Notes: generated by a model not told the origin, from the letters alone. 64,000 nt of DNA from Noviherbaspirillum humi (GCF_900188095.1 NZ_FZOT01000006.1:62001-126000); one strand, 5' to 3'; counted from the stretch's first letter, positions 50,096 through 61,327 are shown. Numbers and translations: made by a program.

Positions 50096-52648
50096 CTAGA
50101 TGCGCAGCGCTTCAAGGAGGTCGGTTTCGAGCTGGATCTGGCTGCGCGGGTTGTGCAGTAGCGGCCCATCCACCAGGAACACGTCCTCGACGCGTTCGCC
50201 CAGGGTCATGATCTTGGCGGTGTGCAGATTGATGCGGTATTTCGCCAGCACGTTGGCGATCGAGTACAGCAGGCCGTTGCGGTCGTTGGCGGTGACCGAG
50301 AGCAGATAATGCTGTCCCCGCTCGTCCGGCCGCAAATCCACCGTGGGCGTCACCGGGAAGCTGCGCGACAGCCGCGACAGCCGCGCCTTTGTCGGCGCAG
50401 GCAGCGCATCCTGGCTCTTGAGCAGGGTGGAGAGTTCATGCTCGATCAGGCTGATGATGTCGCGGTAGCTGTTGGCGAACACCGGCGCCTGCACCAGGAA
50501 GGTATCGAGCGCGTAGCCATGGCGGGTGGTATGGATCTTGGCGTCGAGGATGCTGAAGTTCTTTCGGTCGAAGTAGCTGCAGATGCGGGCGAACAGATCA
50601 GGCTGGTCCTTGACGTAGACTGTAACCTGCACGCCTTCGCCGATTGGCGCCAGCCTCGCCTTGACCACCGGCTCCTGGCTGTCGACCCGGTGATAGAGGC
50701 TGCGCGTCTGCCAGGCGATGTCGCCGGCTTCGTGCCGCAGGAAATAAGCCACGTCGAGCTGCTGCCACAGCTTCTGGTGCGCATTCTCCGGCAAGCCGTA
50801 CAGGCGAAGCGTCTTCAGGGCATGCTGCTGGCGTTCGGCGAGCTCGTGCTCGGTGGAGGGATCTTCGCCGCCCAGCACCCGCAGGGTCATGCGATACAGG
50901 TCTTCCAGCAGCTTGCCTTTCCAGGCGTTCCACACCTTCGGGCTGGTGCCGCGGATATCGGCCACGGTCAAGAGGTAGAGCGCCGTGAGATGGCGCTCGT
51001 CTTTCACCACCCCGGCGAAATGCCGGATCACGTCCGGGTCGGACAAATCCTGTTTCTGCGCCACATGCGACATGGTGAGGTGATGCTGAACCAGGAACAC
51101 GATCAGCTCGGTATCTTCCTGCGAGAAACCGTGGTCGCGGCAGAAACGGCGGGCGTCGCCCATGCCGAGTTCCGAGTGGTCGCCGCCTCGCCCCTTGGCG
51201 ATGTCATGGAACAGTGCGGCGGTGTAGAGCAGCCAGGGCTTGCCGAAATTGGCCATGAGCTGGCTGCAGAACGGATACTCATGCGCATGCTCGCTCATGG
51301 TGAAGCGGCGAACATTGCGCACCACCATCAGGATGTGCTGGTCCACCGTGTAGACATGGAACAGGTCGTGCTGCATCTGGCCGACGATGCGCCGGAAGTT
51401 CGGCAGGTAGCGGCCGAGGATGCTGGTCTGGTTCATTCCGCGCAGCGCATGGGTGATGCCTTCCGGCGCCTGGATGATGTCGAGGAACAGCTTGCGGTTT
51501 TCCGGATTGCGGCGGAAGGTTTCGTTGATGCGAACCCGCGCATGCCAGAGGGCGCGCAGGGTGCGGGCGGTCATGCCGCGCAGTTCGCGATGGCGGGCGA
51601 TGAGCAGGAACACTTCCAGCATTGCCGACGGATGGTTCTCGAAGACGTCGTCGCCGGCGATGTCAATCAGGTCGTTGACGGCATTGAATCGCTCATTGAT
51701 CGGCTGCGATTCGACCGGGCGCGGGAAGAGATGGGCCTCGATGTTCTGCAGCAGAATGGTGTTGAGCTGGGTCACCGCCTTCGCCGACCAGTAGTAATGC
51801 TGCATCAGGTATTCGCTGGCGCGGCGCGTCTCGCTGCTGACGAAGCCGAAGGATTCGGCCACCTGGGTTTGCAAGTCGAACACCAGGCGGTCCTCCCGGC
51901 GGCCGGCGATCAGGTGCAGGCGAATGCGGATGTCCTTCAGTGCGCGTTCCTTTTGCGTCAGCTGCCGGGCTTCCGTGCTGGTAATCAGGCCGCGCTCGCC
52001 AAGCTTGCGCCAGGAATTGCCGAGTTCCGCCGCCTTCGACACCCACAGGATCACCTGCAGATCGCGCAGTCCGCCGGGGCTTTCCTTGCAGTTCGGCTCC
52101 AGGCTGTAGGGCGTATCCTCGTACTTGATGTGACGCTGGCGCAGCTCCAGAATCTTGGCCTGGAAGAAGGCGCGGGCATCCATGGCGGCCATGAAGCGCT
52201 TGCGCAGCTGGTTGAACAGGTCGCGGTTGCCGGCCAGCAGCCGGGCTTCGAGCAGACTGGTCTGAACGGTGATGTCGGCGGCGGATTCGGTCAGGCATTC
52301 ATCGACGGTGCGTATGCTGTGGCCGATCTCCAGGCCGATGTCCCAGAACAGCTGGACCAGCTCTTCCAGCCTTTCCTTGCTCTCGCCCTCCGGCGCGCCG
52401 GGGAGCAGGATCAGAACGTCGACATCGGAGTAGGGGAACAGCTCCCCGCGGCCGTAGCCGCCCACCGCCACCAGTGCCGCTTCGGCCGGCAGGCCGATTT
52501 GCTCGGAAGCTTGCAGCAGGATGCCATCCACCGCATGGCACAGGCCGGAAAGCAGCTTTTCGGGACGGTTGTCCTCGCGGTAGGCATCGATGATCGCCTG
52601 ACGCTCGGACTTCAGCTTTTCCTTGAGCGCGAGCGCAAGCGTTGCCAT
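50096..52648 (-). CDS. glnD: Bifunctional PII uridylyltransferase/uridylyl-removing enzyme GlnD
   Basis: 850 residues. Nucleotidyltransferase domain with [14 protein letters not shown] (64-77), a PII-UTase helical domain, an HD phosphohydrolase domain ([19 protein letters not shown]) and two C-terminal ACT domains for glutamine sensing ([38 protein letters not shown]). It uridylylates PII when glutamine is low. The frame is open upstream into map; the Met at 52648 fits the family. It follows map by 14 bases. Confidence 0.96.
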   Translation of the reverse strand: MATLALALKEKLKSERQAIIDAYREDNRPEKLLSGLCHAVDGILLQASEQIGLPAEAALVAVGGYGRGELFPYSDVDVLILLPGAPEGESKERLEELVQLFWDIGLEIGHSIRTVDECLTESAADITVQTSLLEARLLAGNRDLFNQLRKRFMAAMDARAFFQAKILELRQRHIKYEDTPYSLEPNCKESPGGLRDLQVILWVSKAAELGNSWRKLGERGLITSTEARQLTQKERALKDIRIRLHLIAGRREDRLVFDLQTQVAESFGFVSSETRRASEYLMQHYYWSAKAVTQLNTILLQNIEAHLFPRPVESQPINERFNAVNDLIDIAGDDVFENHPSAMLEVFLLIARHRELRGMTARTLRALWHARVRINETFRRNPENRKLFLDIIQAPEGITHALRGMNQTSILGRYLPNFRRIVGQMQHDLFHVYTVDQHILMVVRNVRRFTMSEHAHEYPFCSQLMANFGKPWLLYTAALFHDIAKGRGGDHSELGMGDARRFCRDHGFSQEDTELIVFLVQHHLTMSHVAQKQDLSDPDVIRHFAGVVKDERHLTALYLLTVADIRGTSPKVWNAWKGKLLEDLYRMTLRVLGGEDPSTEHELAERQQHALKTLRLYGLPENAHQKLWQQLDVAYFLRHEAGDIAWQTRSLYHRVDSQEPVVKARLAPIGEGVQVTVYVKDQPDLFARICSYFDRKNFSILDAKIHTTRHGYALDTFLVQAPVFANSYRDIISLIEHELSTLLKSQDALPAPTKARLSRLSRSFPVTPTVDLRPDERGQHYLLSVTANDRNGLLYSIANVLAKYRINLHTAKIMTLGERVEDVFLVDGPLLHNPRSQIQLETDLLEALRI

Positions 52649-52662
52649 GCGGTGAAAGGCGC

Positions 52663-53496
52663 TCAGGCGGCGGCAGCCGGCGTAGCGGCGGTCTGCTGGA
52701 TGAAGGCGGGCGGCGGCGGCATCTTCGGCGACACGGTGAGCACTTCGAAGCCGGTTTCGGTGACGAGAACGGTGTGCTCCCATTGCGCGGACAGGCTGCG
52801 ATCCTTGGTCTTGATGGTCCAACCATCGCCCATTTCGCGGATTTCGCGGCGGCCGGCATTGATCATCGGCTCGACGGTGAAGATCATGCCGGCAGCCAGT
52901 TTGTCGAGCGTGCCGGGACGGCCGTAGTGCAGCACTTGGGGTTCTTCGTGGAACACCTTGCCGATGCCGTGGCCGCAAAACTCCCTCACCACGCTGTAGC
53001 CGGCCTTTTCCGCATGCTGCTGGATCACATAGCCGATATCGCCGAGGTGGGCGCCCGGCTTGATCTTGGCAATGCCGAGCCACATGCATTCATAAGTGAT
53101 CTCGGAAAGGCGCTTGGCAAGGATCGAGGGCTCGCCGACGAAGAACATGCGGCTGGTGTCGCCGTGGTAGCCATTCTTGATGATGGTGATGTCGATGTTC
53201 ACCACGTCGCCGTTCTTGAGCACCTTGTCGCCCGGGATGCCATGGCAGACCACGTCGTTGACCGACGTGCAGATGGCTTTCGGGAAAGGCGTGTATCCGG
53301 GCGGGCAGTAGTTCAGCGGCGCCGGAATCGAATCCTGTACTTTCACCATGTACTCATGGCAGAGACGATCCAGTTCGCCGGTGGTGACGCCAGGCTTGAC
53401 GAAGGGCTCGATGTAGTCCAGCACCTCGGCCGCGAGGCGGCCGGCGATGCGCATGCCCTTGATGTCTTCTTCGGTTTTGATGGAAATGTTTGCCAT
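52663..53496 (-). CDS. map: Type I methionine aminopeptidase Map
   Basis: 277 residues. Removes the initiator Met after deformylation. Dimetal ligands lie in [44 protein letters not shown] and QWEHTVLVT. The C-terminal tail ([19 protein letters not shown]) is a non-conserved extension. The Met at 53496 gives [15 protein letters not shown], the family start. As in many proteobacteria it precedes glnD and diverges from rpsB. Confidence 0.96.
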   Translation of the reverse strand: MANISIKTEEDIKGMRIAGRLAAEVLDYIEPFVKPGVTTGELDRLCHEYMVKVQDSIPAPLNYCPPGYTPFPKAICTSVNDVVCHGIPGDKVLKNGDVVNIDITIIKNGYHGDTSRMFFVGEPSILAKRLSEITYECMWLGIAKIKPGAHLGDIGYVIQQHAEKAGYSVVREFCGHGIGKVFHEEPQVLHYGRPGTLDKLAAGMIFTVEPMINAGRREIREMGDGWTIKTKDRSLSAQWEHTVLVTETGFEVLTVSPKMPPPPAFIQQTAATPAAAA

Positions 53497-53565
53497 GATG
53501 CAAGCCTGAACGCGTGATGGATTGATAACGGCAACGCTTTTCACAGAGCTTGCCGTAAAGGTTCA

Positions 53566-53571
53566 ATTATA
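53566..53571 (-). promoter_or_regulatory. Probable -10 box for map-glnD
   Basis: A perfect TATAAT on the minus strand about 70 bases before the map ATG; the -35 region is poor. Confidence 0.35.
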
Positions 53572-53613
53572 GTCGAGCCCGGCAAAGCGCGCCGCCGGAG
53601 GGGCCGCGCCGGC

Positions 53614-53643
53614 TTGATCAAATTGTCCGGAATCGAGTAGAAT
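53614..53643 (+). promoter_or_regulatory. Probable sigma70 promoter of rpsB-tsf
   Basis: TTGATC (53614-53619), 18 bases, then TAGAAT (53638-53643). It leaves a leader of about 115 bases before the rpsB ATG, long enough for the structured element that follows. Confidence 0.55.
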
Positions 53644-53690
53644 CATGGGTTAGCTTGAAACCGATTCAAGTGACTATTTTGTAAATCGCG

Positions 53691-53741
53691 AATCCGCTCG
53701 CCAAGGGTGCCGAAGCCGAGAGCTCGGTAGCCGAACGGATT
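53691..53741 (+). promoter_or_regulatory. Structured rpsB leader, candidate S2 autoregulation element
   Basis: Closing stem AATCCG (53691-53696) with CGGATT (53736-53741), enclosing a hairpin CCGA-GAGC-TCGG (53716-53727) and further GCCGA-rich sequence. It ends 24 bases before the rpsB ATG. In E. coli protein S2 represses its own mRNA through the leader; the same role here is inferred from place and structure. Confidence 0.45.
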
Positions 53742-53765
53742 CAAGACCTAACCCTGGAGAGAAAC

Positions 53766-54515
53766 ATGTCCGTAACCATGCGCGAAATGCTGGAAGCCGG
53801 TGTCCATTTCGGCCACCAGACCCGCTTCTGGAACCCCAAGATGGCCCCCTTCATTTTCGGCCATCGCAACAAGATCCATATCGTCAACCTGGAAAAGACG
53901 CTGTCGATGTACCAGGAGGCGATGAAGTATATCCGCCAACTGGCCGCCAACCGCGGCACCATCCTCTTCGTTGGCACCAAGCGCCAGGCTCGCGATCTGA
54001 TCGCGGCTGAAGCCCAGCGCGCCGGCATGCCTTTCGTCGACCAGCGCTGGCTCGGCGGCATGCTCACAAACTTCAAGACCATCAAGACCTCGATCAAGCG
54101 CCTGAAGGATATGGAAGCCGCAATCGAGGAAGGCTCTCTGGAAAAGATGAGCAAAAAGGAAGCGCTGATGTTCCAGCGCGAGATCGAGAAGCTGCAGAAG
54201 TCCATCGGCGGCATCAAGGACATGGGCGGCATTCCGGACGCCATCTTCGTCATCGACGTCGGCTACCACAAGGGCGCCATCACCGAAGCCGCTAAGCTGG
54301 GCATCCCGGTCATCGGCGTGGTCGATACCAACCACTCCCCGGACGGCGTCACCTACGTCATCCCGGGCAATGACGACTCCTCCAAGGCCATCGCGCTGTA
54401 CGCCCGCGGCGTCGCCGACGCGATCCTGGAAGGCCGCGCCAACGCCACTAACGACCTGGTCGAAGCCGTCAAGGGCGGTTCCGACGAGTTCGTCGAAGTC
54501 AGCGAGCAGGCTTAA
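53766..54515 (+). CDS. rpsB: 30S ribosomal protein S2
   Basis: 249 residues, full length. Begins [26 protein letters not shown] and contains [30 protein letters not shown] and [23 protein letters not shown], all universal for S2. GGAGAG precedes the ATG. It is the first gene of the rpsB-tsf pair and is followed by an attenuator-like terminator. Confidence 0.99.
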   Translation: MSVTMREMLEAGVHFGHQTRFWNPKMAPFIFGHRNKIHIVNLEKTLSMYQEAMKYIRQLAANRGTILFVGTKRQARDLIAAEAQRAGMPFVDQRWLGGMLTNFKTIKTSIKRLKDMEAAIEEGSLEKMSKKEALMFQREIEKLQKSIGGIKDMGGIPDAIFVIDVGYHKGAITEAAKLGIPVIGVVDTNHSPDGVTYVIPGNDDSSKAIALYARGVADAILEGRANATNDLVEAVKGGSDEFVEVSEQA

Positions 54516-54548
54516 TCGCCGAGGCGCCTGATATTGAAGTCAGGCATC

Positions 54549-54581
54549 AAAAAGGGGCAACGTGTGTGGCCCCTTTTTTTT
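54549..54581 (+). terminator. Terminator/attenuator between rpsB and tsf
   Basis: A stem AAAAAGGGGC with GCCCCTTTTT and a 10-base loop, followed by an unbroken run of eight Ts (54574-54581). It lies 62 bases before tsf, so it probably makes S2 more abundant than EF-Ts by partial termination. Confidence 0.8.
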
Positions 54582-54642
54582 GACAGGCAAATACCGTTAC
54601 CTTGATTTCCCCGTGGGGAAACTACTGAATTAGGAGAATGAC

Positions 54643-55527
54643 ATGGCGGCAATTACCGCAGCGATGGTAGGCGAACTGCGCGCGAAGACCGACGCGCCGA
54701 TGATGGAGTGCAAGAAAGCCCTGACCGAGGCTGAAGGCGATATGGCTCGCGCTGAGGAGATCCTCCGTGTCAAGCTGGGCAGCAAGGCTTCCAAGGCCGC
54801 GTCCCGAATCGCGGCTGAAGGCGTGGTCGCGGCTTGCATTTCCGGCAATGTCGGCGCCCTGATCGAAGTCAACTGCGAAACCGACTTCGTCACCAAGAAC
54901 GACGACTTCATCGGCTTGGCCAACACCTGCGCCCGTCTGGTCGCCGAGAACAACCCGGCTGACGTGGCTGCCCTGTCGGCCCTGCCGCTCGAAGACAAGA
55001 CCGTGGATGAAGTTCGCTCCGCCCTGGTCGGCAAGATCGGCGAAAACATGTCGATCCGCCGCTTCAAGCGCTATGAAACCGCCGGCAAGCTGACTTCCTA
55101 CGTGCACGGTTCCCGCATCGGCGTCATCGTCGAATACGAAGGCGCCGACGAGCAGGTCGCCAAGGACGTGGCGATGCACATCGCCGCGATGAAGCCGGTG
55201 GCATTGTCCGCCGCCGAAGTGCCGGCCGACCTCATCGAGAAGGAGCGTTCCATCGCTTCCCAGAAGGCTGCCGAATCCGGCAAGCCGGCCGACATCGTTG
55301 CCAAGATGGTCGAAGGCACCGTGCAGAAATACCTGAAAGAGGTATCGCTGTTCAACCAGCCTTTCGTCAAGAACGACAAGCAGACCGTGGAACAGATGCT
55401 CAAGGCTGCCAATACGACGGTGAAGTCCTTCACCATGTTCGTGGTGGGCGAAGGCATCGAGAAGAAGCAGGACGACTTCGCGGCCGAAGTAGCGGCGCAG
55501 GTCGCTGCCGCCAAGAAGCAGGCATAA
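54643..55527 (+). CDS. tsf: Elongation factor Ts
   Basis: 294 residues, near the usual length. Nucleotide exchange factor for EF-Tu. [29 protein letters not shown] and the core [18 protein letters not shown] (the TDFV motif contacting EF-Tu) are clear; [17 protein letters not shown] is near the end. AGGAGA precedes the ATG. It ends at a strong terminator. Confidence 0.99.
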   Translation: MAAITAAMVGELRAKTDAPMMECKKALTEAEGDMARAEEILRVKLGSKASKAASRIAAEGVVAACISGNVGALIEVNCETDFVTKNDDFIGLANTCARLVAENNPADVAALSALPLEDKTVDEVRSALVGKIGENMSIRRFKRYETAGKLTSYVHGSRIGVIVEYEGADEQVAKDVAMHIAAMKPVALSAAEVPADLIEKERSIASQKAAESGKPADIVAKMVEGTVQKYLKEVSLFNQPFVKNDKQTVEQMLKAANTTVKSFTMFVVGEGIEKKQDDFAAEVAAQVAAAKKQA

Positions 55528-55540
55528 GGCAGAAGCAAAC

Positions 55541-55566
55541 AACGGGCCGCAAGGCCCGTTTCTTTA
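55541..55566 (+). terminator. Rho-independent terminator after tsf
   Basis: A perfect 8-bp stem AACGGGCC / GGCCCGTT with a GCAA tetraloop, followed by TCTTTA. Confidence 0.9.
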
Positions 55567-55569
55567 CCC

Positions 55570-55675
55570 GCCGGCGTTTCGGCGGCGGCGAAGCGCAGCA
55601 AGCATGTCGCCTGCGCCTGGCGTTGCTGCCTACGCTTGTGCGTGTTCCGGGCCTTACGCTCCGTCAAGCGCAAAG
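55570..55675. other. Possible degenerate repeat between tsf and pyrH
   Basis: On the minus strand this stretch holds GGCAGCAACGCCAGG and CGCAGGCGAC, resembling the GCCGCAACG plus GCAGGCGAT core of the 269-bp element before smc. The termini differ and no clean palindrome is seen. It may be a diverged single copy of the same repeat family or chance similarity in GC-rich DNA. Confidence 0.3.
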
Positions 55676-55783
55676 CTCACCGCTCCTGTCCAAATTCATC
55701 TAATCTTCAGGCTGTATGAAAGCCTGCGACGATGAAGCTGGAATAGAATGTTCCTGTCTTGATACTTTAAGGATTTCAGCCTC

Positions 55784-56500
55784 ATGACAAAACCGGCTTA
55801 CAAGCGGGTTCTTCTGAAACTCTCCGGCGAAGCCCTGATGGGAGAAGACGCCTACGGCATCAACCGTTCGACCATCGAACGCATGGTGGCCGACGTGGCC
55901 GAAGTCGCCAATCTCGGCGTCGAACTGGCGATCGTCATCGGCGGCGGCAACATCTTCCGCGGCGTCGCCCCCGGCGCCCAGGGGATGGACCGGGCCACCG
56001 CCGACTACATGGGAATGCTGGCTACCGTCATGAATTCCCTCGCGTTGGCCGATGCCATGCGCCAGGTCGGCATCACCGCCCGGGTCATGTCCGCCATCGC
56101 CATCGAGCAGGTGGTGGAGCCCTACGTGCGGCCGAAGGCGCTGCAGTACCTGGAGGAGGGCAAGGTCGTGGTGTTCGCAGCCGGCACCGGCAACCCGTTC
56201 TTCACCACCGATACCGCCGCCGCGCTGCGCGGGGCAGAGATCGGCGCCGAAGTCGTGCTGAAGGCGACGAAGGTGGACGGCGTCTACAGCGCCGATCCGA
56301 ACAAGGAACGCAATGCCGTGCGCTACTCCACCATTTCCTTCGATGAGGCCATTGCGAAGCATCTGCAGGTCATGGATGCGACCGCGTTCGCGCTGTGCCG
56401 CGACCAGAAACTCCCGATCAAGGTGTTCTCCATCGTCAAGCCAGGGGCCTTCAAGCGCCTGATCATGGGCGAGGACGAAGGCACCCTGGTACACGTCTGA
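55784..56500 (+). CDS. pyrH: Uridylate kinase PyrH
   Basis: 238 residues, amino-acid-kinase fold; phosphorylates UMP to [19 protein letters not shown] is the phosphate-binding start; [10 protein letters not shown] and [14 protein letters not shown] are further markers. A TAGAAT box about 35 bases upstream suggests its own promoter after the tsf terminator. frr follows by 34 bases. Confidence 0.98.
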   Translation: MTKPAYKRVLLKLSGEALMGEDAYGINRSTIERMVADVAEVANLGVELAIVIGGGNIFRGVAPGAQGMDRATADYMGMLATVMNSLALADAMRQVGITARVMSAIAIEQVVEPYVRPKALQYLEEGKVVVFAAGTGNPFFTTDTAAALRGAEIGAEVVLKATKVDGVYSADPNKERNAVRYSTISFDEAIAKHLQVMDATAFALCRDQKLPIKVFSIVKPGAFKRLIMGEDEGTLVHV

Positions 56501-56534
56501 TTCATCCGAGACGAATTGAAGAAGAGAGGAAAAC

Positions 56535-57095
56535 ATGGCAGTTGGTGACGTCAAAAAGAATGCCGATCAAAAAATGGGCAAGTCGATCGAGACCCTGAAG
56601 GCCGATCTGGCCAAGGTCCGGACTGGTCGGGCCCATACCGGCATCCTGGATCACATCCAGGTCGACTATTACGGTACTCCGACCCACATCAACCAGGTGG
56701 CGAACGTCACTCTGATTGATGCCCGCACCATCGGCGTCCAGCCCTGGGAAAAGAAAATGGTGTCGGTGATCGAAAAGGCGATCCGCGAGTCGGACCTCGG
56801 CCTGAACCCGTCCACCCAGGGCGACATCATCCGCGTGCCGACCCCGCCGCTGACGGAAGAGCGCCGCCGCGAATTCGTCAAGCTGGTGAAGGGCGAGGGC
56901 GAGGATGCCAAGATCGCCGTGCGCAACATTCGCCGCGACGCGAACGAAGCCTTGAAGAAAATGCTCAAGGACAAGGAGTGCTCCGAGGATGACGAGCGCC
57001 GCGCCCAGGACGATGTGCAGAAGCTGACCGATCGCTATGTCGCCGAGATCGACAAGCTGATCGCGGAGAAGGAAAAAGAACTCCTCACCGTCTGA
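56535..57095 (+). CDS. frr: Ribosome recycling factor Frr
   Basis: 186 residues, full length. Splits post-termination ribosomes with [48 protein letters not shown] is the strongly conserved N-terminal half; the three-helix arm follows ([23 protein letters not shown]). GAGAGG precedes the ATG. Confidence 0.98.
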   Translation: MAVGDVKKNADQKMGKSIETLKADLAKVRTGRAHTGILDHIQVDYYGTPTHINQVANVTLIDARTIGVQPWEKKMVSVIEKAIRESDLGLNPSTQGDIIRVPTPPLTEERRREFVKLVKGEGEDAKIAVRNIRRDANEALKKMLKDKECSEDDERRAQDDVQKLTDRYVAEIDKLIAEKEKELLTV

Positions 57096-57126
57096 CGTGC
57101 CTTTTCAACCTCACAAGCGGGCTTAC

Positions 57127-57885
57127 ATGACCCATCCGAGTTCTACCCTGACCATTCCCAGCGCCTCGGCCATGCCGCGGCATGTCGCCATCATCATGGA
57201 TGGCAACGGCCGCTGGGCGACCAAGCGTTTCCTGCCGCGCGTGGCCGGGCATGGCAAGGGCGTCGAGTCGGTGCGCGACATCGTGGAAGCCTGCGTCGAG
57301 CGCGGCATCGAATATCTGACGCTGTTCGCCTTCAGTTCCGAAAACTGGCGGCGTCCGGCGGAAGAGGTATCGCTGCTGATGCGCCTGTTCATGACGGCGC
57401 TGGAGCGCGAAGTCTCCAAGATGCATGCCAACGGCATCCGGCTGCGGGTGGTGGGGGACCTCAGTCGCTTCGATGAGAAGCTGCGGCGCATGATCGCCAC
57501 GGCTGAGCGCCGGACTGCCGGCAATACCGGCCTGACGCTGACGATCTGCGCCAATTACGGCGGACGCTGGGACATCATGCAGGCGGTCAACCGGCTCGTT
57601 CAGGAAAAGCCTGGCGCTGCTTCCTACACCGAGGAAGAGCTGGGGCCATATCTCGCCATGGCCTACGCCCCCGAGCCGGACCTGTTCATTCGAACTGGCG
57701 GCGAAGAGCGGATTTCCAACTTCCTGCTTTGGCAGCTTGCTTATACCGAGCTGTACTTCACCGATACCTTTTGGCCCGACTTCGACGCCACCGCCCTGGA
57801 TCAGGCCATTCTTTCCTACCAGCAGCGCGAACGCCGCTTCGGCCGCACCAGCGAACAGATCGTCGAACAGAAGAAAGCATCGTAA
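57127..57885 (+). CDS. uppS: Undecaprenyl diphosphate synthase UppS (IspU)
   Basis: 252 residues, cis-prenyltransferase that makes the C55 carrier for cell-wall synthesis. The catalytic Asp25 lies in [24 protein letters not shown] and [17 protein letters not shown] are the other motifs. A GTG at 57097 would add ten residues; the ATG is preferred. The stop shares one base with the cdsA start (TAATG). Confidence 0.96.
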   Translation: MTHPSSTLTIPSASAMPRHVAIIMDGNGRWATKRFLPRVAGHGKGVESVRDIVEACVERGIEYLTLFAFSSENWRRPAEEVSLLMRLFMTALEREVSKMHANGIRLRVVGDLSRFDEKLRRMIATAERRTAGNTGLTLTICANYGGRWDIMQAVNRLVQEKPGAASYTEEELGPYLAMAYAPEPDLFIRTGGEERISNFLLWQLAYTELYFTDTFWPDFDATALDQAILSYQQRERRFGRTSEQIVEQKKAS

Positions 57886-58703
57886 TGCTCAAGACGCGTA
57901 TCATCACCGCGCTCATCCTGCTCGTCGTTTTAGTCTCAGTATTATCGTTAGGTAACTATCTGCTTTTCGCCCTGGTGGCCGCCGTGTTCTTCATGGCAGC
58001 CGCCTGGGAGAGTTTCCGCCTGTTCGGCAGCGTCCGGCCTCTCCTGGGGGCCGCCGTATGGACGGCGGCGTTTGCATTCTTGCTGTTTTCCGGCAGCCAG
58101 CAGGGCGGCACGCTCCTGTTTGGCGTATGCGCCGCGATATGGATCCTCCGCCTTGCGCCGTCGCTTGCGACCGGCTTGCCCGCCCGCGAGGGCTTGCCCA
58201 ACCGGCTGCTCAACGCGATCTACGGCGTGGCGCTGCTCGGCTGCTTCATGGCCATCGTGGTCCTTTTCCGGCATTCGGCGGTCTATCTGTTGTCGGTCAT
58301 GGCCATTGTCTGGGTCGCCGACATTGGCGCCTATTTCGCCGGCAAGGCATTCGGTAGGCACAAGCTGGCACCCTCCATTTCTCCCGGAAAGTCGTGGGAA
58401 GGCGCCATCGGCGGGCTGGTCGCGGTACTGGTCCTGAGTGGCGCCTCGGTCCTCCATCCTGCTTTTTCCGACACTTTTTCCGTGGCGCTGCAGCGCAAGT
58501 GGGGCTGGGCCGGACTCGTCGGCGTGATGATCCTGCTTACCGCCTTCAGCATCGTCGGCGATTTGTTCGAATCCCAGCTCAAGCGACGCGCCGGCATGAA
58601 GGACAGCAGCAATCTCCTGCCGGGCCATGGGGGCGTGTTGGATCGGATCGACGCCCTCATTCCCGTACTGCCGATTGCCGTATTATTCGATTCTTGGCTC
58701 TGA
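57885..58703 (+). CDS. cdsA: Phosphatidate cytidylyltransferase CdsA
   Basis: 272 residues, integral membrane enzyme making CDP-diacylglycerol. Seven or eight hydrophobic helices are visible. The signature region near the C-terminus reads GDLFESQLKRRAGMKDSSNLLPGHGGVLDRIDAL, with WVADIGAYFAGKAFGRHKLAPSISPGKSWEG before it. It is translationally coupled to uppS and precedes dxr by 12 bases. Confidence 0.96.
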   Translation: MLKTRIITALILLVVLVSVLSLGNYLLFALVAAVFFMAAAWESFRLFGSVRPLLGAAVWTAAFAFLLFSGSQQGGTLLFGVCAAIWILRLAPSLATGLPAREGLPNRLLNAIYGVALLGCFMAIVVLFRHSAVYLLSVMAIVWVADIGAYFAGKAFGRHKLAPSISPGKSWEGAIGGLVAVLVLSGASVLHPAFSDTFSVALQRKWGWAGLVGVMILLTAFSIVGDLFESQLKRRAGMKDSSNLLPGHGGVLDRIDALIPVLPIAVLFDSWL

Positions 58704-58715
58704 TTTCCTAGCGGG

Positions 58716-59885
58716 ATGCAAACAATCACAATTCTGGGTGCGACCGGCTCCATCGGCGCATCGACCCTCGACGTGGTGGCGCGCCACCCCGACCGATTCC
58801 GTGTTTACGCGCTCACCGCGCATTCCCAGGTCCGCAAGCTGGCAGAGCAGTGCCTGCGCTTTACGCCGCAGGTTGCGGTGGTAGGAAGCGCCGAGGCAGC
58901 AAAGGAACTGGAATCGCTGCTGCAGCAGGCGGGCAGCCGGACCGAGGTGCTGCATGGCGAGCAGGCGCTTTGCGCCGTCGCCAGCGCCCGGGACTGCGAC
59001 ACCGTGATGGCCGCCATCGTCGGCGCCGCAGGCCTGGCGCCAAGCCTGGCCGCGGCACGCGCCGGCAAGCGCGTCCTGCTTGCCAACAAGGAGGCGCTGG
59101 TGATGTCCGGCCAGCTGTTCATGGACGCAGTCGAGCAGAGTGGCGCCATCCTGCTGCCCATCGACAGCGAGCACAACGCGATCTTCCAGTGCCTGCCGCA
59201 CACCTATGGCCGACGGCCCGACGGCCATGGCGTTTCCAAGATCCTGCTGACCGCCTCCGGCGGCCCTTTCCGTACCCGACCGCTCGACACCCTTGCATCC
59301 GTCACGCCGGAAGAGGCGGTGGCGCATCCGAATTGGGTAATGGGGCGGAAGATCTCGGTGGATTCCGCCACCATGATGAACAAGGGGCTGGAAGTCATCG
59401 AAGCCCATTGGCTGTTCGGTGCGCCGGCCGATCGCATCGAAGTGGTGATTCATCCGCAAAGCGTGATCCACTCGATGGTGTCCTACGACGACGGCTCGGT
59501 GCTGGCGCAACTCGGCAATCCCGACATGCGCACGCCCATCGCCCATGCCCTGGCTTTTCCGGAACGGATCGAATCGGGGGTCGGTCCGCTCGACCTGGCA
59601 CGCATCGGCCGCCTGGACTTCGAAGCGCCCGACATGGCGCGCTTCCCCTGCCTCAGGCTGGCCTATGACGCCTTGTTGGCGGGGGGTACGGCGCCCGCTA
59701 TACTGAATGCCGCCAATGAAATCGCGGTCGAAGCCTTTCTCGAGCGCAGGCTTGCGTTCCATTCCATACCGGCCGTGATCGAAGGCGTGCTGCAAAAGCT
59801 GCCCGCGCCTGACGTCGGCTCCATCGACGCGCTGCTCGAGCAGGACCGGACCGCGCGCCGTGTTGCGCTTTCCCTGATTTCCTGA
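58716..59885 (+). CDS. dxr: 1-deoxy-D-xylulose 5-phosphate reductoisomerase Dxr
   Basis: 389 residues. Second step of the MEP pathway, DXP to MEP with NADPH. NADPH fold [23 protein letters not shown]; metal site and substrate region [13 protein letters not shown]; the flexible loop [30 protein letters not shown]. It lies between cdsA and rseP as in many proteobacteria, and completes with ispD and ispF three MEP genes in this window. Confidence 0.98.
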   Translation: MQTITILGATGSIGASTLDVVARHPDRFRVYALTAHSQVRKLAEQCLRFTPQVAVVGSAEAAKELESLLQQAGSRTEVLHGEQALCAVASARDCDTVMAAIVGAAGLAPSLAAARAGKRVLLANKEALVMSGQLFMDAVEQSGAILLPIDSEHNAIFQCLPHTYGRRPDGHGVSKILLTASGGPFRTRPLDTLASVTPEEAVAHPNWVMGRKISVDSATMMNKGLEVIEAHWLFGAPADRIEVVIHPQSVIHSMVSYDDGSVLAQLGNPDMRTPIAHALAFPERIESGVGPLDLARIGRLDFEAPDMARFPCLRLAYDALLAGGTAPAILNAANEIAVEAFLERRLAFHSIPAVIEGVLQKLPAPDVGSIDALLEQDRTARRVALSLIS

Positions 59886-59898
59886 AAGGGGCAATGCC

Positions 59899-61263
59899 AT
59901 GATGCTGATCCAAACCCTGATCGCTTTTGCTGTGTGCCTGGGCGTGCTGATCATCGTGCACGAGCTGGGGCACTACTGGGTCGCGCGCTGGTGCGGCGTC
60001 AAAGTGCTGCGGTTCTCGGTCGGCATGGGCAAGATCGTGTTTTCACGCCGCTTGGGTCCGGACCAGACCGAATGGGCGATTTCGGCGCTTCCCTTCGGCG
60101 GTTACGTCAAGATGCTGGACGCGCGGGAGCAGGACGTGCGCAGCATTCCGCCGCAGGACTTGGCGCGGGAGTTTACCCGCCAGTCGGTCTGGAAGCGGAT
60201 CGCCATCGTGGCCGCCGGCCCGCTCGCCAACTTCATTCTCGCCATTGCCGTCTTCGCCGGCCTCTATATGCATGGCATTCCGGAGCCGGCCGCTCGTCTA
60301 AGGGCCGTGCCGGAAAAATCCGCTGCCCATGCCGCCGGGCTTCGCGGCGGCGACCTGATTGCCGCGGTCAATGGCGAAGCGATCCAGGGCTGGACCGATC
60401 TGCGCTGGAAGATCCTGCAACTCGCCGTGGACCATGCGCCGGCCCGCCTCGAGGTGGAACGCCGGGTGGACGACCGGCGCGAACCGGTGCATGAACAGCT
60501 TGTGCTCAGCCTGTCTTCACTGTCCGCCTCCGAACTCGAAGGCGAGTTCCTGCAGAAGCTGGGACTCGACCTCGCTCGTCCGCAGGCGGTAATCGGCAAG
60601 GTGCTGCCCGACGGCGCGGCTGCCCGGGCCGGCCTGCAGGAAGGGGACCGTGTGCTCGAAGTGGACCGCAAGCCGATGATGGATGGCCTGGCTTTCGTTG
60701 AACTGGTGCGCTCCTCGCCGGGCAAAACCATGGAAGTGGTGGTCGAGCGCCAGGGCAGAGAAGTGCCGCTCAGCCTGATGCCGGAAGCGGTGCTCAAGAG
60801 CGAGCGGGTGTTCGGCCGCATCAAGGCGGAGGTTCCGCTGGCGCCGGAAATGATCAACGTCAGTCAGGCGCCATTGGCGGCGCTGGGCAAGGCGGTGCAG
60901 AGAACCTGGGACACGAGCGTGCTGTCGCTGCGCATGCTTGGTAAAATGCTAATCGGCGAGGTCTCGTGGAAGAACATCACCGGACCCATCACCATCGCCG
61001 ATTACGCTGGCCAGACAGCCCGCATCGGCATGGTCAGCTACCTGACCTTCATCGCATTCATCAGCATCAGCCTCGGTGTTATGAATCTGCTTCCAATCCC
61101 GGTGTTGGATGGGGGGCTTTTACTGTATTATGCGCTGGAAGTTTTGACTGGGCGCGCCATTCCCGAACGGGTCGGCGAGATCGCGCAGCGCGCGGGCGTG
61201 GGCATATTGATGATGCTGATGGCTGTCGCGGTCTTCAACGACATATTACGGCTGGTATCGTAA
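59899..61263 (+). CDS. rseP: Regulated intramembrane zinc protease RseP
   Basis: 454 residues, site-2 protease. The metal site HELGH is at residues 21-25 in the first membrane helix; PDZ domains fill the periplasmic part (GLRGGDLIAAVNGEAIQGW, GLQEGDRVLEVDRKPM). The third motif NLLPIPVLDGG supplies the Asp ligand near the C-terminus. It cuts anti-sigma factors during envelope stress. An AAAGGGG site favours the first of two adjacent ATGs. bamA follows. Confidence 0.96.
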   Translation: MMLIQTLIAFAVCLGVLIIVHELGHYWVARWCGVKVLRFSVGMGKIVFSRRLGPDQTEWAISALPFGGYVKMLDAREQDVRSIPPQDLAREFTRQSVWKRIAIVAAGPLANFILAIAVFAGLYMHGIPEPAARLRAVPEKSAAHAAGLRGGDLIAAVNGEAIQGWTDLRWKILQLAVDHAPARLEVERRVDDRREPVHEQLVLSLSSLSASELEGEFLQKLGLDLARPQAVIGKVLPDGAAARAGLQEGDRVLEVDRKPMMDGLAFVELVRSSPGKTMEVVVERQGREVPLSLMPEAVLKSERVFGRIKAEVPLAPEMINVSQAPLAALGKAVQRTWDTSVLSLRMLGKMLIGEVSWKNITGPITIADYAGQTARIGMVSYLTFIAFISISLGVMNLLPIPVLDGGLLLYYALEVLTGRAIPERVGEIAQRAGVGILMMLMAVAVFNDILRLVS

Positions 61264-61327
61264 TGGTCCTTGGCGGCCCGGCGGTCCTTGTCCGCGTCCG
61301 ACAAGGATATAGACAATAATTCGATCA

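Noticed and set aside
50222-52927. A 901-codon plus-strand frame opposite glnD, and similar long antisense frames opposite smc, bamA, ligA and phaC
   Set aside because: Composition is that of shadow frames, with no ribosome sites or recognisable motifs; the true genes lie on the other strand.
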